A stretch of 64,000 nt of DNA from Maratus speciosus (taxonomy: Eukaryota > Arthropoda > Arachnida > Araneae > Salticidae): assembly GCA_963932465.1 (NCBI GenBank), contig OZ010786.1, positions 594,631,038 to 594,695,037 on the forward strand, read 5' to 3'. The notes under the pieces were generated by a model. The model did no database searches. It saw only the letters and a program-made list of their open reading frames with translations, and had not been told where the DNA came from. Shown here in pieces: positions 11,940 to 23,780 of the stretch (the first letter of the stretch is position 1; each line of letters begins with the position of its first letter). The translations under genes and the position numbers were made by a program.

Positions 11940-12237
11940 TATACTTTAGGGATGCCACTGGAGATTATTTTTCAATTCTACCTCGCATCCTTTTCTCATA
12001 ACTAAAATCTTTGACATACCGTTTTGCGATATTTGCAAGAGAAATATACTCCAAAATTTTATTTCTTTTAAGTAGTGGTGCGAATGGAATAGAAACGTAG
12101 TCGCCCGTGGCAACCCTGATAGTGGTGCGAACAGAATCTAAAGAAAGTCTGTGGCTCTCCTGCGAGTATTCTCAGAATGCAAACACAAACTAGTGGTTAT
12201 GCATATAATTATATATTAATACAGTAAACTATATACA

Positions 12238-12309
12238 GTAATACCTCCACTTACGTCATCAATTCGTTCCAAGACTAGCGACGCAAGTCGAAAACGACGT
12301 AAGTCGAGC
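12238..12309. mobile_element. Half of a pogo/Tigger-like MITE, interrupted by the next element
   Basis: TA then CAGTAATACCTCCACTTACG starts it, and CGACGTAAGTCGAG in the inner part pairs with CACTTACGTC. The Tc1-like element inserts at a TA within it. The far end was not found after 13384. Confidence 0.45.
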
Positions 12310-12311
12310 TA

Positions 12312-13382
12312 CAGTCGTGGAAAAAAAAGTAAACACCCCCCACTGACTCCTCAACAAATTATCGTAGAAGAAAGTTACTGGTACCGAACGATTGGAAATA
12401 AAGTCTGCTTTTAAATGACATAGATAAAATATGCTTAGGGAACCATCTACATATTAAAACTAACCATAACTTTGTTTCTTTTTCAATAGCAATACACAAT
12501 TCTGACAGCATAAATGAACTCTGCACCCTTCAATTAGCCTAAAAACAAATTTTTATGCAATTCCTACCGTAAGTTTCTGAGAAATTAATTATTTTAAAAC
12601 GAGCGTATTTTAAGGGCTGTATCTAAATTGAAGTTCGGAAATCGATTGTTAACCGAGAGAGCCCCCATCTTGATCAAGACACCTTAAGAAGTCAAAGAAG
12701 CCTGCTAGATTATAGGACAGCAGAAGAAATTTCAAAGTATCTACTCACTTGTATTATAAACGGCCCCTTAAACCACCATTTTGCCGTTTTTTTAAGCATA
12801 ATTTGATAACTACTTGGAAGAAAAATGTGAAATTGTGGATTTCCATAAAGCAGGACTTAATAAATCTAAATCCATCAAAAAAATCGTAGGTTGCAATTCA
12901 TAATTTTTTCGAATATTAATTTCATAATTCATAATTCATATTATAAAATTATAAAAATTGCAAATTCAGCGTATTTATGTTTGGGAGTATTATTGCAACA
13001 ACAACAACAAAAAAAATAGCACATTAGGAGCATAATTTCTGGAGATATAAATAAAAATATGAAAACGTAATTTAACATTAGAAGCACTAAATTTTGAATG
13101 TCTATAATTCAAAAACTTATCATTCAAATGACTTGAAATTCGGTGTCTAGGCATAATTTGAACCGAAGATTTGAAATATCTTGTTAAAATTGTGTATTGT
13201 CATTGAAAAAATGAAGTTTGGATTCGTTTTAATATGTAGTTGGCCCCCTAAGCAATTTTTATATACATCATTTAAAAGTAGACTTTATTTCCAACCGTAC
13301 GATATTAGTAACTTTATTCTACGATAATTTGTTGAGGAGTTAGTAGGGGGTGTTTACTTTTTTTTTTTTTTTTTCACCACTG
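12312..13382. mobile_element. Non-autonomous Tc1-like element with long terminal inverted repeats
   Basis: TA flanks both ends. The outer bases are CAGTCGTGGAAAA..GTAAACACCCC and, inverted, CAGTGGTGAAAA..GTAAACACCCC. Similarity between arms continues for about 200 bp, through CTCCTCAACAAATTATCGTA, GGAAATAAAGTCT and TAGGG. TA duplication and CAGTSGTG..AAGTAAACACC ends fit the Tc1/mariner group. The 1071-bp element carries no transposase frame. Partial copies lie at 645-979, 8338-8510 and 9300-9930. Confidence 0.8.
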
Positions 13383-13779
13383 TATATTTAGGTAAGAAAT
13401 AAAAGGATAAGTAAGTATATAAGTATATAAGAAATTCTCCAGAATCGAATAAACATATTCTTTTGTATTTAGGCTTTATGTTACATACATGTAACATTAG
13501 CAAAAAATGTATTTGCAATACAATCTGGAGTAAATCAAGGAGTAAGCAGACTTCGGTACCTGCATCTTTTAGACGAATTTTAGTCGGTTTGCACCATTTT
13601 TCTTTAACAAAAACTTTTACATGTACTTTGACAAAATGTGGATGAGAAAAATACCACAAAATGTATTTTTAAAATGTAATAGGGCGAATGGAATATAAAA
13701 ATGGAATCACGTATTAACTAGTCGGACGTGACAATCCCAAAACTTACTTCCATCTCATGCATGTTAATTCTTCCTAAAA

Positions 13780-14490
13780 AATGTAGCAATGCAGCGCCAC
13801 CGGTTATGTGATTTACTCCAAAATTTAATCAACAACAACTTAGTCAAGTTCTAACTGAATCAGGAGTTTGATGAAAATCAGTTTATGGGTTTTTGAGATA
13901 GAGCTATTGCAGAAATCGTAATAGATTCTGCATAACAGCGCCACCTGCTGGGCGATTTACACCAAAAACTAATCAGGACCAATTTATATCAGTAACTAAC
14001 TGAACCTGAAGTTTGTTGAAAATTTATGCATTAGTTCTTTAGATACAGCTATTGCGGAAATCGTGAAAAATGCACCATCGCAGCGCTACCTGTTGAACAA
14101 TTTACACCAAAAACTAAGCAGCTCTAATTTATATTAGGGACTAACTTAATCTGAAATTTTATGAAAATGCGCGCATTACTTCTTGAGATGAAGCTATTGC
14201 GATAATCATGAATAATGCAGCATAGCAGCATCACCTGTTGGGCGATTTACACCAAAAATGAATCAGCACCAATTTATATCAAGGATTAACTGATTCGGAA
14301 GTTTTAGGAAAATTCATGCATTGGTTCTTGAAATATAGCTATTGCGGAAATCGTGCAAAATGCTACATAACAGCCCCAGCTGTTGGGCGATTTACATCAA
14401 AAAAATGAATCAGCACCAGCTTAAATCAGGGACTAACTGAATCTAAAGTTTTATTAGATTCCGTTCATTACTTTTTAAGATAGAGCGCCC
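13780..14490 (+). repeat. Tandem array, about 143-bp unit, five copies
   Basis: Each unit runs from 'aacagcgccacctgttgggcgatttacacc' (split here only by spelling variants) through 'actaatcag', 'ctaactgaatctgaagttt' and 'gagatagagctattgcggaaatcgt'. Five diverged copies follow one another. No open frame spans the array. Confidence 0.8.
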
Positions 14491-15424
14491 ATAAAATTTG
14501 TGTCAATATAGACAAATATTTTGTAAAAACATGTTTTTACGGTTCTCTGACCCCTAAAACGAGTAAATCCGTCGAAAACCGGAATTCGAAAATTTTTACA
14601 TATCTAATACTGCCGTAAGTATTGGAAAGTAAAAACTAACATCCGATAAATGTTAAAGGACAAGCGTTCCGATATTACTATGTAAAATTTTAGTAATATA
14701 TCTAACATTGCATTGTAATATTGGGCTTATTCAAAAATAATAATATCTATTACCACCGATAAATATCACAAAACAAAAGCGGTTTAGCACTGTGTAGAGT
14801 ATTTGCATATTCTATCAGAACAATATTAGAAGAGCAATTAGTTTTTATCTTAGAAAGTCCGAACACTTCAACTAAAATCTTTTGTATCTCTTTTAAATCA
14901 CATATCCATGCAAACATTAAGAATGATTGATCAGTGAAATCCGTCATTAATTTTACGCTAGAAAAATGATGCATTACATAAGGCTCAATTTGTATAATTT
15001 CAGAGAATAAGGAAGAAATCCAAAATTTGGAGACTCTCCATGTTTTTGCAGATTTATGTGAGCTATTAAATTTGTCTTTTTTTATAATGATGAATTGCTT
15101 CACTTGGTAAAGAAATTGTCAGGCATTTTATTATGTGAAATAGAGCTTAACTATTAGTCCTAAGCTGTTAAACATTTAAGGGTGAGTGTTTGAGGCACCC
15201 TGAAACTTTGTGTAACATTTCTTTTGCAATGTCTGCACTGTTAGAAATTTCAGTAAAATTCGGGGAGTTGACTGTAAAATTATAAGGTCAAATCCCTTTT
15301 TTAAGAAAAAAGTCCAGTGCCCTTATTTTTAACAATTTGCTGTAAAATTCACAGAGGGGACAAGTAATTAAAATGCCAGTGCCATTCACTTAAAAAAAGA
15401 AGTCCATCTCCCGTAATTTGAAAA
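14491..15424. other. No gene recognised; one unassigned 117-codon frame
   Basis: A 117-codon - strand frame at 14750-15103 has no domain, motif or splice context that I recognise and is probably chance. The rest is AT-rich single-copy-looking sequence. Confidence 0.3.
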
Positions 15425-15605
15425 CCAGGACTTCACCGTGAGCACGTCATTGGCTGTTAGAAATCAAACGTCACCGCACTACGTCACGCAAAAGCAGTTC
15501 CCGTCGGGGAAGAAGAGGAAAGAAGGAAGAGATTTTCAAGTTCAACTTCAATGGAGTCTGTTAATTGCCTGTTTATTTTTTAAGGAAGGATCAAGTATTC
15601 TGAGT
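15425..15605 (+). promoter_or_regulatory. Possible promoter and first (non-coding) exon
   Basis: This short stretch is less AT-rich than its surroundings and has CpGs. It carries an inverted CCAAT box (GTCATTGGCTG), two CRE-like half sites (CGTCACCG and TACGTCACGC), then a purine-rich leader and a good splice donor, CTGA/GTAAGTCTG, at 15602-15606. A small ATG (ATGGAGTCTG) in the leader meets TAA after ten codons. Inference only: it lies upstream on the same strand as the candidate exons at 29532 and 34597, but nothing directly links them. Confidence 0.25.
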
Positions 15606-15714
15606 AAGTCTGTTTTATTATTAATATCATGCATATTATATTTATATTTTAATTATTTTTTAATATAATATGAATTAGACTGTTTTGCTAAACAAACAGC
15701 GTTTATTTGTCATA

Positions 15715-15745
15715 CACCCTGCCTAGTAATGGACACCCAACTCGC
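15715..15745. repeat. Single copy of the TAATGGACACCC motif
   Basis: TAGTAATGGACACCC here matches the ends of the element at 19700-20120. It is probably one residual end. Confidence 0.35.
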
Positions 15746-16185
15746 ACGATCGTGCGGGTCGTGCTTAATATACGTTCTTTGGGTTAGACATTCATTTAAA
15801 TTTTTGCTTCTCAGTCATTTGTAATAAAAACTTGAATCGAACGATAGTTCTGGTTTGCAGATAGAGTAAAGTTTCATTTTTTATCAACAGGTAGCGGTTG
15901 CAGTCCATATTTTACTTTCTACAGGCATGACTATCTTTGTTTACAAATACATCGGGTCTTAAAGGGATGAAAAGTAATAAATATAATTGTTTTTATGACT
16001 GTATTTCAAACCATAATTTAATGAATACATACTAATGAAACAAAATAGTTATTTTCAAATAAATTTAACCATTAGGATACCAGTAATTAATAAAATATTT
16101 GTGATAATCATACTGTTTGCATCAATTATTGTAATATTAACAGAAGGTCGATGTTTTAATTATTTTAGATTGATAGTTTAAAATA

Positions 16186-16359
16186 CAGTAAACTCTGTCT
16201 AAGGCGGAATCGATCGGGACAGAGGAAATTTTCCGTAGTAGACAATATTCCGCCTTAGACAAATTTTACTCAATGTATATGGATTCGCAGGGACTTAAAA
16301 ATCTTTCCGAGTTAGACAGATTACCGTCTTACACAGAGTCCGCCTTACAGAGAGTACTG
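16186..16359. mobile_element. pogo/Tigger-like MITE
   Basis: 174 bp between TA dinucleotides. Ends: CAGTAAACTCTGTCTAAGG and, inverted, CAGTACTCTCTGTAAGGCGG. The interior has further inverted CCGCCTTAGAC/GTCTAAGGCGG. CAGT ends with TA duplication are typical of the pogo/Tigger branch. No ORF. Confidence 0.75.
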
Positions 16360-16771
16360 TACTAAATATCAGGCAATTACAGCTATCAAATTATTGAAAC
16401 AGTGGCTTATTTAAAAGGTAATAATAAAAAAAAGTTTTGGAATATTAGTGTTTAGTTTTGTTTCACTATTTTTAACAATTAATCTTCCAGATACTACTTG
16501 ATATATCATTTATAATAATTAATATTACAAATATGAAAGAAATGATATTGTGAGTTGAATATTTTAAATACTAAATAAAATAATTTCAAAATAAAATTGT
16601 AGAACTGATGTTTAAGGCCGCTGACCTGCAGATTTACTAGTTTCATAAATATTACCTATAACTTTTATTAATATTACTTTTTTTTGTCAAAAGGTGAATA
16701 AGGAAACATTTTACTTAACTATATTAATACAGTACTATTTTGCAAGCATTCATTATAATTTTATTGCATTA

Positions 16772-16944
16772 CAGTCGAACCTCGTTAACATGAACCTCAA
16801 GGGGAATCAAAATTTTGTTCATGTTAACAGTAATTCATGTTATCAGTATCAAATCTTTGTATTCGTTCTTATAGGGGACTGTGAAAACAATTCATGTTAA
16901 AAGTAATTCATGTTAAGCGTGTTCATGTTAACGGGGTTTGACTG
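16772..16944. mobile_element. pogo/Tigger-like MITE
   Basis: 173 bp between TA dinucleotides; ends CAGTCGAACCTCGTTAACAT and, inverted, CAGTCAAACCCCGTTAACAT. The motif TTCATGTTAA is repeated inside. Same class as the MITE 400 bp to the left but a different sequence family. Confidence 0.75.
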
Positions 16945-17674
16945 TATTACATTCAAATTACTGTTTAAAAAATGTAAACAAAGCAATTCCGCAAAATTCT
17001 AAAATCTACACAACCCCTGGTCCCAAGCGGTGCGGTAGGTTTAGCTTTGTGTTACCTACTAGAGATGCAACGAATATTCGGCCTGTCTGCCGAATATTCG
17101 GCTTCGGCCGAATATCAAGTCCATTATTCGGCCTTGGCCGAATAATACACTGTAATAAATGTTTTTATATTTACACAGCATAACTTTTTAATTTGACAAT
17201 TTATATTCATCATATATAATGAAAATTTTATTAGAAATTAACTAACACTTTTTTTCCATCAACTTTCATACTCCGAATGGGTTTTATCTACCCATTTTTA
17301 TATAAGAGGCTAATTTAGGAATCATGGTAAAAAAAAAAAAAAATTATGCTGTATCAGTAAGTACAAAAAGTATCTGTAATAAGCTAACATAATCTGTTAA
17401 ATTTAAAATTAATCTATTCAAAATTGTTTTAATACAACTGTAACAAGCTAATTCAATATATATATATATTTTTTTACCATAATGGGAAGTTTAACATTTA
17501 GCCCTTGTTACGTAAAAAAATATTTCTTTCAATAATATTTTGAATTATACCTATAAAGAACATAATTATATGATTGATTAGATATAGGTGTATTATATGT
17601 TATAAGACATTTAAGTCGTATATGTTGCAATAGTTAAGTTTTTTTTTTAGTAAAATACGCTTAAAAGTTAAATA

Positions 17675-18176
17675 CAGTAGAAGATCTTTATAATGCAATT
17701 CTATATAACACAATTCTCCGTATAACGCACAACTTCTCAGATGTAAACAATGAATTTTGCTGCTAAAAAGCACCTGCATTTTCACATTGTAAAATATTGC
17801 TACTCTCTAGATGGCTAAATTTGATACATTAGTTCATACTTTATCTTCTAATTTAAGACCTTTTTACTGAAAAAAAATGCTATTATTACGATAAAGATAT
17901 GTCTAATATAAGAAATGGTTGTGTCAGTTACATTTGGATCCTGTTTATAAAGTAAATTTAACAATGCCTGACCTATATTATGCAAAAATTTATAATTTGG
18001 ATAACTCTTGGTAACAAGGAATGCAGTAGAAAGATATTGTAATGTATTTTGATATGTTTCAAACATATTTGGCCATGTTTACAAGGTGAATTTAATGATG
18101 TGATCCATATAAGACAAAATTCTATATAACGCACAACTTTGCGTTTTTAGGTTTGCATTATAAAGATCTTCTACTG
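17675..18176. mobile_element. pogo/Tigger-like MITE nested in the hAT element
   Basis: 502 bp between TA dinucleotides. The terminal repeats agree over the first 24 bp, starting CAGTAGAAGATCTTTATAAT. TATATAACGCACAACTT recurs inverted inside both ends. Short - strand frames inside show no transposase motif. Being inside 17060-19255, it is the younger of the two. Confidence 0.82.
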
Positions 18177-18411
18177 TATAATTTAAGTGATTTTTTTAAG
18201 TCTGTTACTATTTCTTATTAAATAATGAAAGAAATGTAAATACTAAATTCTTTTAATTAGTACACATTTACGTTTTAGATATTTTTTTCAAGAGTAGCAT
18301 TGTATTGTACTGCCTTAAAAAACAGTTAAAATGTTTTCAATAAACGTAGATTGTGATGCAGAAATAATAATAATCAGCATTCTCAAGTGCTAGTCTATTT
18401 CTTTTTTTTTT

Positions 18412-18551
18412 CTTTTTCGTAAATGTTACCTGCTTCTGAAAATAACCTCTCACTATATATGGTACTTCCTGGTGCAGAAAGGTACTTTTTGGCTAATTGT
18501 GAAACGTTTGAAAGTCTTCCGCATTTTTCGCCCACCACCCCAAAGGACACT
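18412..18551 (-). pseudogene. hAT transposase C-terminal (dimerisation) remnant
   Basis: Reading leftward, one frame gives PLGWWAKNAEDF. After a one-base shift near 18505 another gives LAKKYLSAPG then YSERLFSEAGNIYEK. Both are signature parts of the hAT C-terminal dimerisation domain (P..WW, then LA..yL..P..s..SER.FS.aG). No start or catalytic residues survive nearby. Position and strand fit the surrounding hAT ends. Confidence 0.72.
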
Positions 18552-19691
18552 GTTGTCTTTCTAGTGGTGGCTGGGAAAGAAAATTACTAATTTCTTTTAC
18601 TCTTTACATTGAGGCGCACTTTCTATAGAGGCTTCACTGCTGACAGCAAATAAAAGAAAAAAAATAAATAAAGATAAATAAAAATTTTGTTAATTGTGAG
18701 CTTTATAAAGTCTACAATGATTTCTTTCCACCATTTTAGAGGATATTCCTTCCACCCTTTCTATCAGTGGTTTTTCTTAAGATATTAAGATTTCTTATTT
18801 TTTATTTTATTTCATCTGAAAGCTGAAACTTATGTTTCCTAGTACTTTTAAAATTTTGTCATTATTTTAAAATGTAACAACAACACATATAATATCTATT
18901 AAAGTGTAACTAGACAGTACCTGATGAGGAACTTTTGCTAAGATTTTTTTTTTTGGGGGGGTGGGGTGGGGGGGGGGATCTGAATTATATTATTGAGGCA
19001 ATTTTTAGGCCGAACATAGCCGAATATTTTTTCAGAGTAAAATAATGCTTTAAAAAATTAAAAATTTGTATATAAATAATTTTTTAAAAGAAAACAATAC
19101 ATTTTAATTGTGAAATATACAAGAATTGTGCATATAGTGCATACCTTATTTTGTTTTTAGGCAAAAATAAGTTCATTATTCGGCGGCCGAATATTCGGCT
19201 TCAATTTGGCCGAATATTCGGTTATTCGGCCAAACCACTATTCGTTGCATCACTATTACCTACACCCAGTCCTTCATGTTTTCATACCTTTGGGTGCAGG
19301 AAAAGACAATGATAAACCTACAAGTCAACTACTAAAATTGGGTTTGCATGTGTTTTCCACCAAGATATGACTTGGCAGGCCAGTTGCATTTTAACATGCT
19401 GATCGAGTTCTGTCTAATCCTGGAATTTCAGCCCCCAACTCAATGAGGTGATTGTCTGTGCTGCCGTCTCCGGTCTAAAATCTACGTAACTTATTGTCCG
19501 TCAGTAAATAGTGGCCACTTTAGCTTTCAAGCCTTTTTTTAAGAACATAAATTTGATTGTTAAATTTTTGTATAACAAATTGAATATATAACAGTAATAC
19601 AGGTATAAATTACTTTGAAAAATGCATTTAATAGTACTTTCAATATTTTTAGCTATTTTTCTGAGCTGATAATTTACAAATAATTAGAATT

Positions 19692-20120
19692 TTGATATAG
19701 GGTAGATGTGCCAGTAATGGACACTCCTTAATGTTTTTAGTTCATAAAAAAATAACTAATAAATATTTAGCTTTAATTATTTTTTTAATAATTCCCCCTT
19801 GCATGTTTTATAAAACTGGGTTATTGTTGACACTTTTAATCAAACTAATCAGGAAGCAGAAAATAATGTTTCAAAGTTTCGCTGTTTTTCTGTGAAAATC
19901 TTAATGAAGAGGCTAAGAGCTGGCTTCGTTATTTAATTAATTTATATATTATTTATTTTCTTGCAAAATTTGAATGTTTTTGTTTGAGTAGCAATAGAAA
20001 ACTTAGAATTTTATATACTAATGGACATTTACAAAATTTCATTTATTTTTAAGGTTTTAAGAGGGGGGTGTCCATTACTGGGATGGTTAATTAGTCATTT
20101 TCCAGTAATGGACACCCCAT
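19692..20120. mobile_element. Element with GGACACCC-type inverted ends
   Basis: Left: GATGTGCCAGTAATGGACAC. Right: inverted GTGTCCATTACTGG (20066-20080), then again direct CCAGTAATGGACACCCC (20101-20117). The TA-next-to-G-rich-end style resembles 31061-32439, and like that element it repeats its terminal motif inside. The boundaries and the far right end are uncertain. Confidence 0.5.
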
Positions 20121-20539
20121 GTAGACATTGCTAAAAATGCAATTTCAGTAATGTTTATAGTGCGTAAAATATTTTGACTTAACTGCAAACCTAAATAATC
20201 AAATTTAATTTTTAAATTATACTTACCAAAATGTAATAACACCAAAACTATTAAAAATAGTGGCTTTCAAGTTATTTTATGTGATTAATAAAATTTCAAT
20301 ATTTTATTTTATTTATTTTTTTTTTTATGAATATGTACCTTGCATATTTTATAATCTGGCAATCAAACCAGCCAGGAAGAAGAAAATATTGTTTAAGTCC
20401 ACTGCGTCGGTGATGGAATTTTACTGAAAATAATTGGTGTCTGTATGAGGATGTTTGGGGGGGGGGGAGTGAAAAGGAATACATTAAGAGCAAAATGGGG
20501 CTAGGACGTTATATAATGTTTACAAATAGTTTAGAGTTT

Positions 20540-20716
20540 ACTTGAAATAAGCGATGAAATTAACTTAAAGGATGCTATTTTTCCCTTGGTCGATTTTCCG
20601 AGTGATAGGGCTCGCGGGGCAATGATTTCGGACAGTGGGGGCATCGAGGCGTCAAATTTTGTAAAGAAGTGCAGGCAGGGCGGCCCGCTCTGAGAAAAAA
20701 ACGCCTAGATGATAAA
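20540..20716. other. GC-richer single-copy patch
   Basis: About 20580-20700 is notably GC-rich for this window (GGGCTCGCGGGGCAATG, GGCAGGGCGGCCCGCTC). No coding frame, tRNA or repeat was recognised. Confidence 0.3.
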
Positions 20717-21049
20717 GGTCAAAATTAGTACTAGCCACCGGCCACAGGGCCAGTAAATGAGAAAAAGTGACTAGTGAAAAATTGTCTATCAGCGGCCACC
20801 TTCAAGCCACTTTTTTACAAGGAGAAAATAAAAATTTCTTGGATTTCATCAACGATTCTACTTTTTTTGGTTCCAATATATTTATATTAACATATTTATT
20901 TGGACTATTCAGTTTTAGATTAATACTTATAGAAATTTTACTGTTTAGTATTTTTAATTTAAAAAGTGGCCACTAGTTTAAAGAAAGTGGCCACTTAAAA
21001 AACTGTCCTACCGACCAGTGGCCGCTAATGAAAATTCCCAGTTTTGACC
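20717..21049 (+). mobile_element. MITE family G (GGTCAAAA ends), copy 1
   Basis: Ends GGTCAAAATTAG and, inverted, GGTCAAAACTGG; both subterminal regions are rich in GTGGCC/GGCCAC. Copy 2 at 30376-30698 is the reverse complement and similar over its whole length. No flanking duplication was clear. Confidence 0.75.
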
Positions 21050-21103
21050 CATACTAGATGAACTCTGTGAAAAAAATGCTTAGAATGAACTCTGGTAATG
21101 TAC

Positions 21104-22792
21104 CAGGGTTGGCAAGTTTCTGCCAGAGTGGTAGCGGTTGTAACCGGTTAAAACCGGCATTTCAGAAACTAGTTTCTGCCAGTAAGTGGCAAAAATTGAC
21201 AGAAACTATGAAATAATATTAATAAGAACTTTAATGTGCAATGATTCATAATTCACACAATCACATATGTATTTGATATGTAAACAATTAAGTTAAAATT
21301 TAAAATGAAAGATTATGAATGTTATTCAAAGTTGCAAAAAAGTTTCAAAATGATCATATAAATATACTTTGTTTATATAATACTAATTTTCTTTCACTTG
21401 AAAAACAGAAATTTTTATAATGGTAGTCTGATGCTGTACAAGTTTAACTATTAATATTGTTGTTTAGAGTTGAATTTCTATTTAAACGTAAAAAAAGAAA
21501 TTTACAAAAAATTCTGTGATATTTTAACAAATGTGTTTTTCAGAGTATTTTTAAATAAATAATGCAATACAATAACTTAAAGATTATGATTCTTGTGAAA
21601 ACATATTAAGTAAATAATTGAAGTACAATAAATAAGAGAAAAAAAAATTTAATGAACTATCTTGGACAATTATTTTACAATATTGAAAGAACAAAATTGC
21701 CGCTCAAATATCCTATTATTACTTTTTCAACAGAACATTCCATAGCACAGGACAAATTTTGCTAATCTTTCTGAACTCAGACTGTTTCTTAATTTTTTCT
21801 GAATAAAAGAAAAGTTTGAAAATATTCTTTCAAGACTGTCATTACTTGCTGGCAATGTCATTATTGAGGATGCAAAATTTGAAAAATCCTCATTTTCACC
21901 AGTATTCGTTTTTAAAGACGACCACCACACAGAAGTCAAGATATTTTCTAGGTCTTCCTTCGAGAAATGTGTTTCTGGGACAGGAGTCGATTTTGCTTCA
22001 AAGGATAGTATTATATATGGCACAAAATTGGGATTAATATCAGAAAGCAATTTCCTTGCCTTTTCTTTATGTTCATATGTCAATTTCGATCCCATATACT
22101 TAGGATGAAGTAATTAAGCTAGCATATGGTAGTCGGTTATTACACTGCATTAAATCTTCTTTGAACCTTTGTATTTGTTTGTGTTGTAAGTGCAAAATGG
22201 GGTTGGTATATTTTCAACTAACAGTCTCAAATTAAAAAAAAAAAAAAAAAAAAAAACCCTCAGATTTGTTCCTTTGAATACTGTATTTAAATGAAATGTT
22301 TTTTAAATCCATGAAATTACAAGATCCACATATAACTGTAACATTTCTATGAGAGATATTGTTTTACTGTTATTATTAAATTATTATGTTAAATTACAGA
22401 AAGGTATTCTGAGTAAGTATTGATTATTTTTCTTTTCTTTTCATTGTTTAATTTAAAATAAGTCTTGGATATAGTTTTCTATTTGATTTTTAAGCTGAAA
22501 TTTTAAAATACTCTAATAATTGTTTACATATCAAAAATTTTATCTGTTACATAACTCATTTTTTCTCATACAAATCTACTTATTTTTTAATTAAAACTAC
22601 CCACAATATTTCATTTGTTATTTATACTGAAAAAAAAAATGTACTTAAGGAATTTAATACTACTAAAAAAATCTCAGATTATGTATGAAATGTGTTTATG
22701 CCAGTTGTTGCCAATTTCTGCCAGTTAAAACCGGTTATAACCACTTTCTGCCACGGCAGAAACCCTTTTCTGCTGGCAAAAAGCCAGCCCTG
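21104..22792 (-). mobile_element. hAT transposon relic with transposase C-terminus
   Basis: Ends CAGGGTTGGCAAGTTTCTGC and, inverted, CAGGGCTGGCTTTTTGCC. Both ends carry AACCGG and TTTCTGCCAG repeats. Flanks TAATGTAC and TAAAAGTAC suggest an 8-bp duplication with one indel. Length 1689 bp; it includes a 122-codon hAT C-terminal frame at 21727-22095. The MITE at 23439-23739 shares its ends. Confidence 0.8.
21727..22095 (-). pseudogene. hAT transposase C-terminal fragment
   Basis: 122 codons open. Residues 80-115 read MTLPASNDSLERIFSNFS then FIQKKLRNSLSSERLAKFV. That is the hAT dimerisation pattern (LP.S....ER.FS.....q.k.RN.L..e...k.v). The N-terminal part (KLTYEHKEKARKLLS) is less typical. The BED finger and catalytic domain are absent, so this is a remnant of the gene once carried between the 21104 and 22792 ends; the start codon shown is not the original. 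Confidence 0.8.
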
Positions 22793-23022
22793 TAAAAGTA
22801 CATTATCGCAAGAGGCTACTGTAGTATAATGTGTCATGTCTTTATGCAGAACAAGAGCATCCCAAAATAATTGTTCTTAAGGTGAGAAACAGTTTCTAAT
22901 GGAAATGTTTTTGATGAATGATTTACACAATTTCAATCATTTCTTTTACTCTGTGTGTAAATAGTATTTTTTATAAAGTTTTATGATAAAAATATCCTTT
23001 CTTTGTGCACTTTTCTGATTTA

Positions 23023-23061
<39 letters not shown>

Positions 23062-23277
23062 CTGTTTCATTTTTATGAATTTATGTTATGGTGCAGCATA
23101 ATATTTATGAAACTTCAGTTTTGGATGAAAAAGGCAACTGAAACTTGTCAGCAAAACAAAATTTTAACAATATATATTTTTAAAAAGTCCTGGTAGATCA
23201 TTAATTGAATTGTACGTTTTACTGAGTTGTATGTTTTGTTATCCGGTCCCGGGCAAAACGTATAACTGGAGTTCCAC

Positions 23278-23330
23278 TGTATAACACTGGCGTCCGGCTA
23301 AACGAAAAGTACTGATTGCGGATTTTAGAG
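23278..23330 (+). repeat. Short dispersed unit 'TATAACACTGG..AAAGTACT', copy 1
   Basis: TATAACACTGGCGTCCGGCT then AAAAGTACTG. Similar units occur at 24391-24440 and 26196-26245. Each is next to TATG/TA microsatellite DNA, so they look like diverged copies of one longer unit later split by transposons. Directly upstream (23235-23277) is a degraded Tigger-like end. Confidence 0.5.
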
Positions 23331-23438
23331 ACTACTGTACATATATAGAAGCTATGTGAATAAAAATTGATCATGAATTCGAATATTCTAAAATGGTTAT
23401 CTTTGTATCTGTTTATATATGTATGTGTAAATATATAT

Positions 23439-23739
23439 AAGGGTTGGATTTTTGCCAGCAGAAAATTGTTATAACCGGTTTTAACTGGCATAAACACATT
23501 TTGTGACATAATCTGAGACTTTTTTAGTAGTATTTAATTCTTTAAGTACATTTTATTCAATATATTCATACACATTACGTACATTCATAATCTTTAGTTT
23601 TAATTGTTTACATATCAAATATAAGTTTGAATTATAAATCATTGCAGATTAAAGTTCTTATTAGTATTATTTCTTTGTTTTTGCCAATTGTTTCTGCCAT
23701 GCTGGTTTTAACCACCCCAGTAGAAATTTGCCAACCCTG
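23439..23739. mobile_element. hAT MITE related to the element at 21104-22792
   Basis: Ends GGGTTGGATTTTTGCCAGCA and, inverted, CAGGGTTGGCAAATTTCTAC. GTTATAACCGGTTTTAACTGG matches the inner terminal region of the 1.69-kb hAT. ATATATAT lies on both sides (8 bp), although it is in simple sequence. 301 bp, no ORF: a deletion derivative. Confidence 0.78.
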
Positions 23740-23780
23740 ATATATATGTATGTGTATACTATACGTATGTGTGTATGTAT

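Larger units (their letters stand above)
17060..19255 (-). mobile_element. hAT transposon, decayed, exact 8-bp target duplication
   Basis: Ends TAGAGATGCAACGAATATTC and, inverted, TAGTGATGCAACGAATA. TTACCTAC lies directly outside both ends (17052-17059 and 19256-19263). Subterminal DNA at both ends repeats ATTCGGCC/GGCCGAAT many times, as expected of hAT transposase-binding sites. A relic of the transposase C-terminus lies at 18412-18551 on the - strand. A Tigger-like MITE (17675-18176) is nested inside. Length 2196 bp, shorter than an autonomous hAT, so most of the gene is deleted. Confidence 0.88.

Noticed and set aside
14750..15103. 117-codon frame on the - strand as a host gene
   Set aside because: No motif or context; composition is like the surrounding AT-rich DNA.
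15438..15668. 76-codon + strand frame as a protein
   Set aside because: It reads through a good splice donor at 15602 into AT-rich intron-like sequence and has no recognisable domain. The region was kept only as a possible promoter/first exon.
17848..18066. 72-codon - strand frame inside the nested Tigger-like MITE as a transposase piece
   Set aside because: No CENP-B or DDE motif; better explained as chance.
22381..22410. Micro-exon with acceptor ATTACAG and donor GTAAGT
   Set aside because: It lies inside the hAT relic at 21104-22792, is only 13 bp and has no partner exon.
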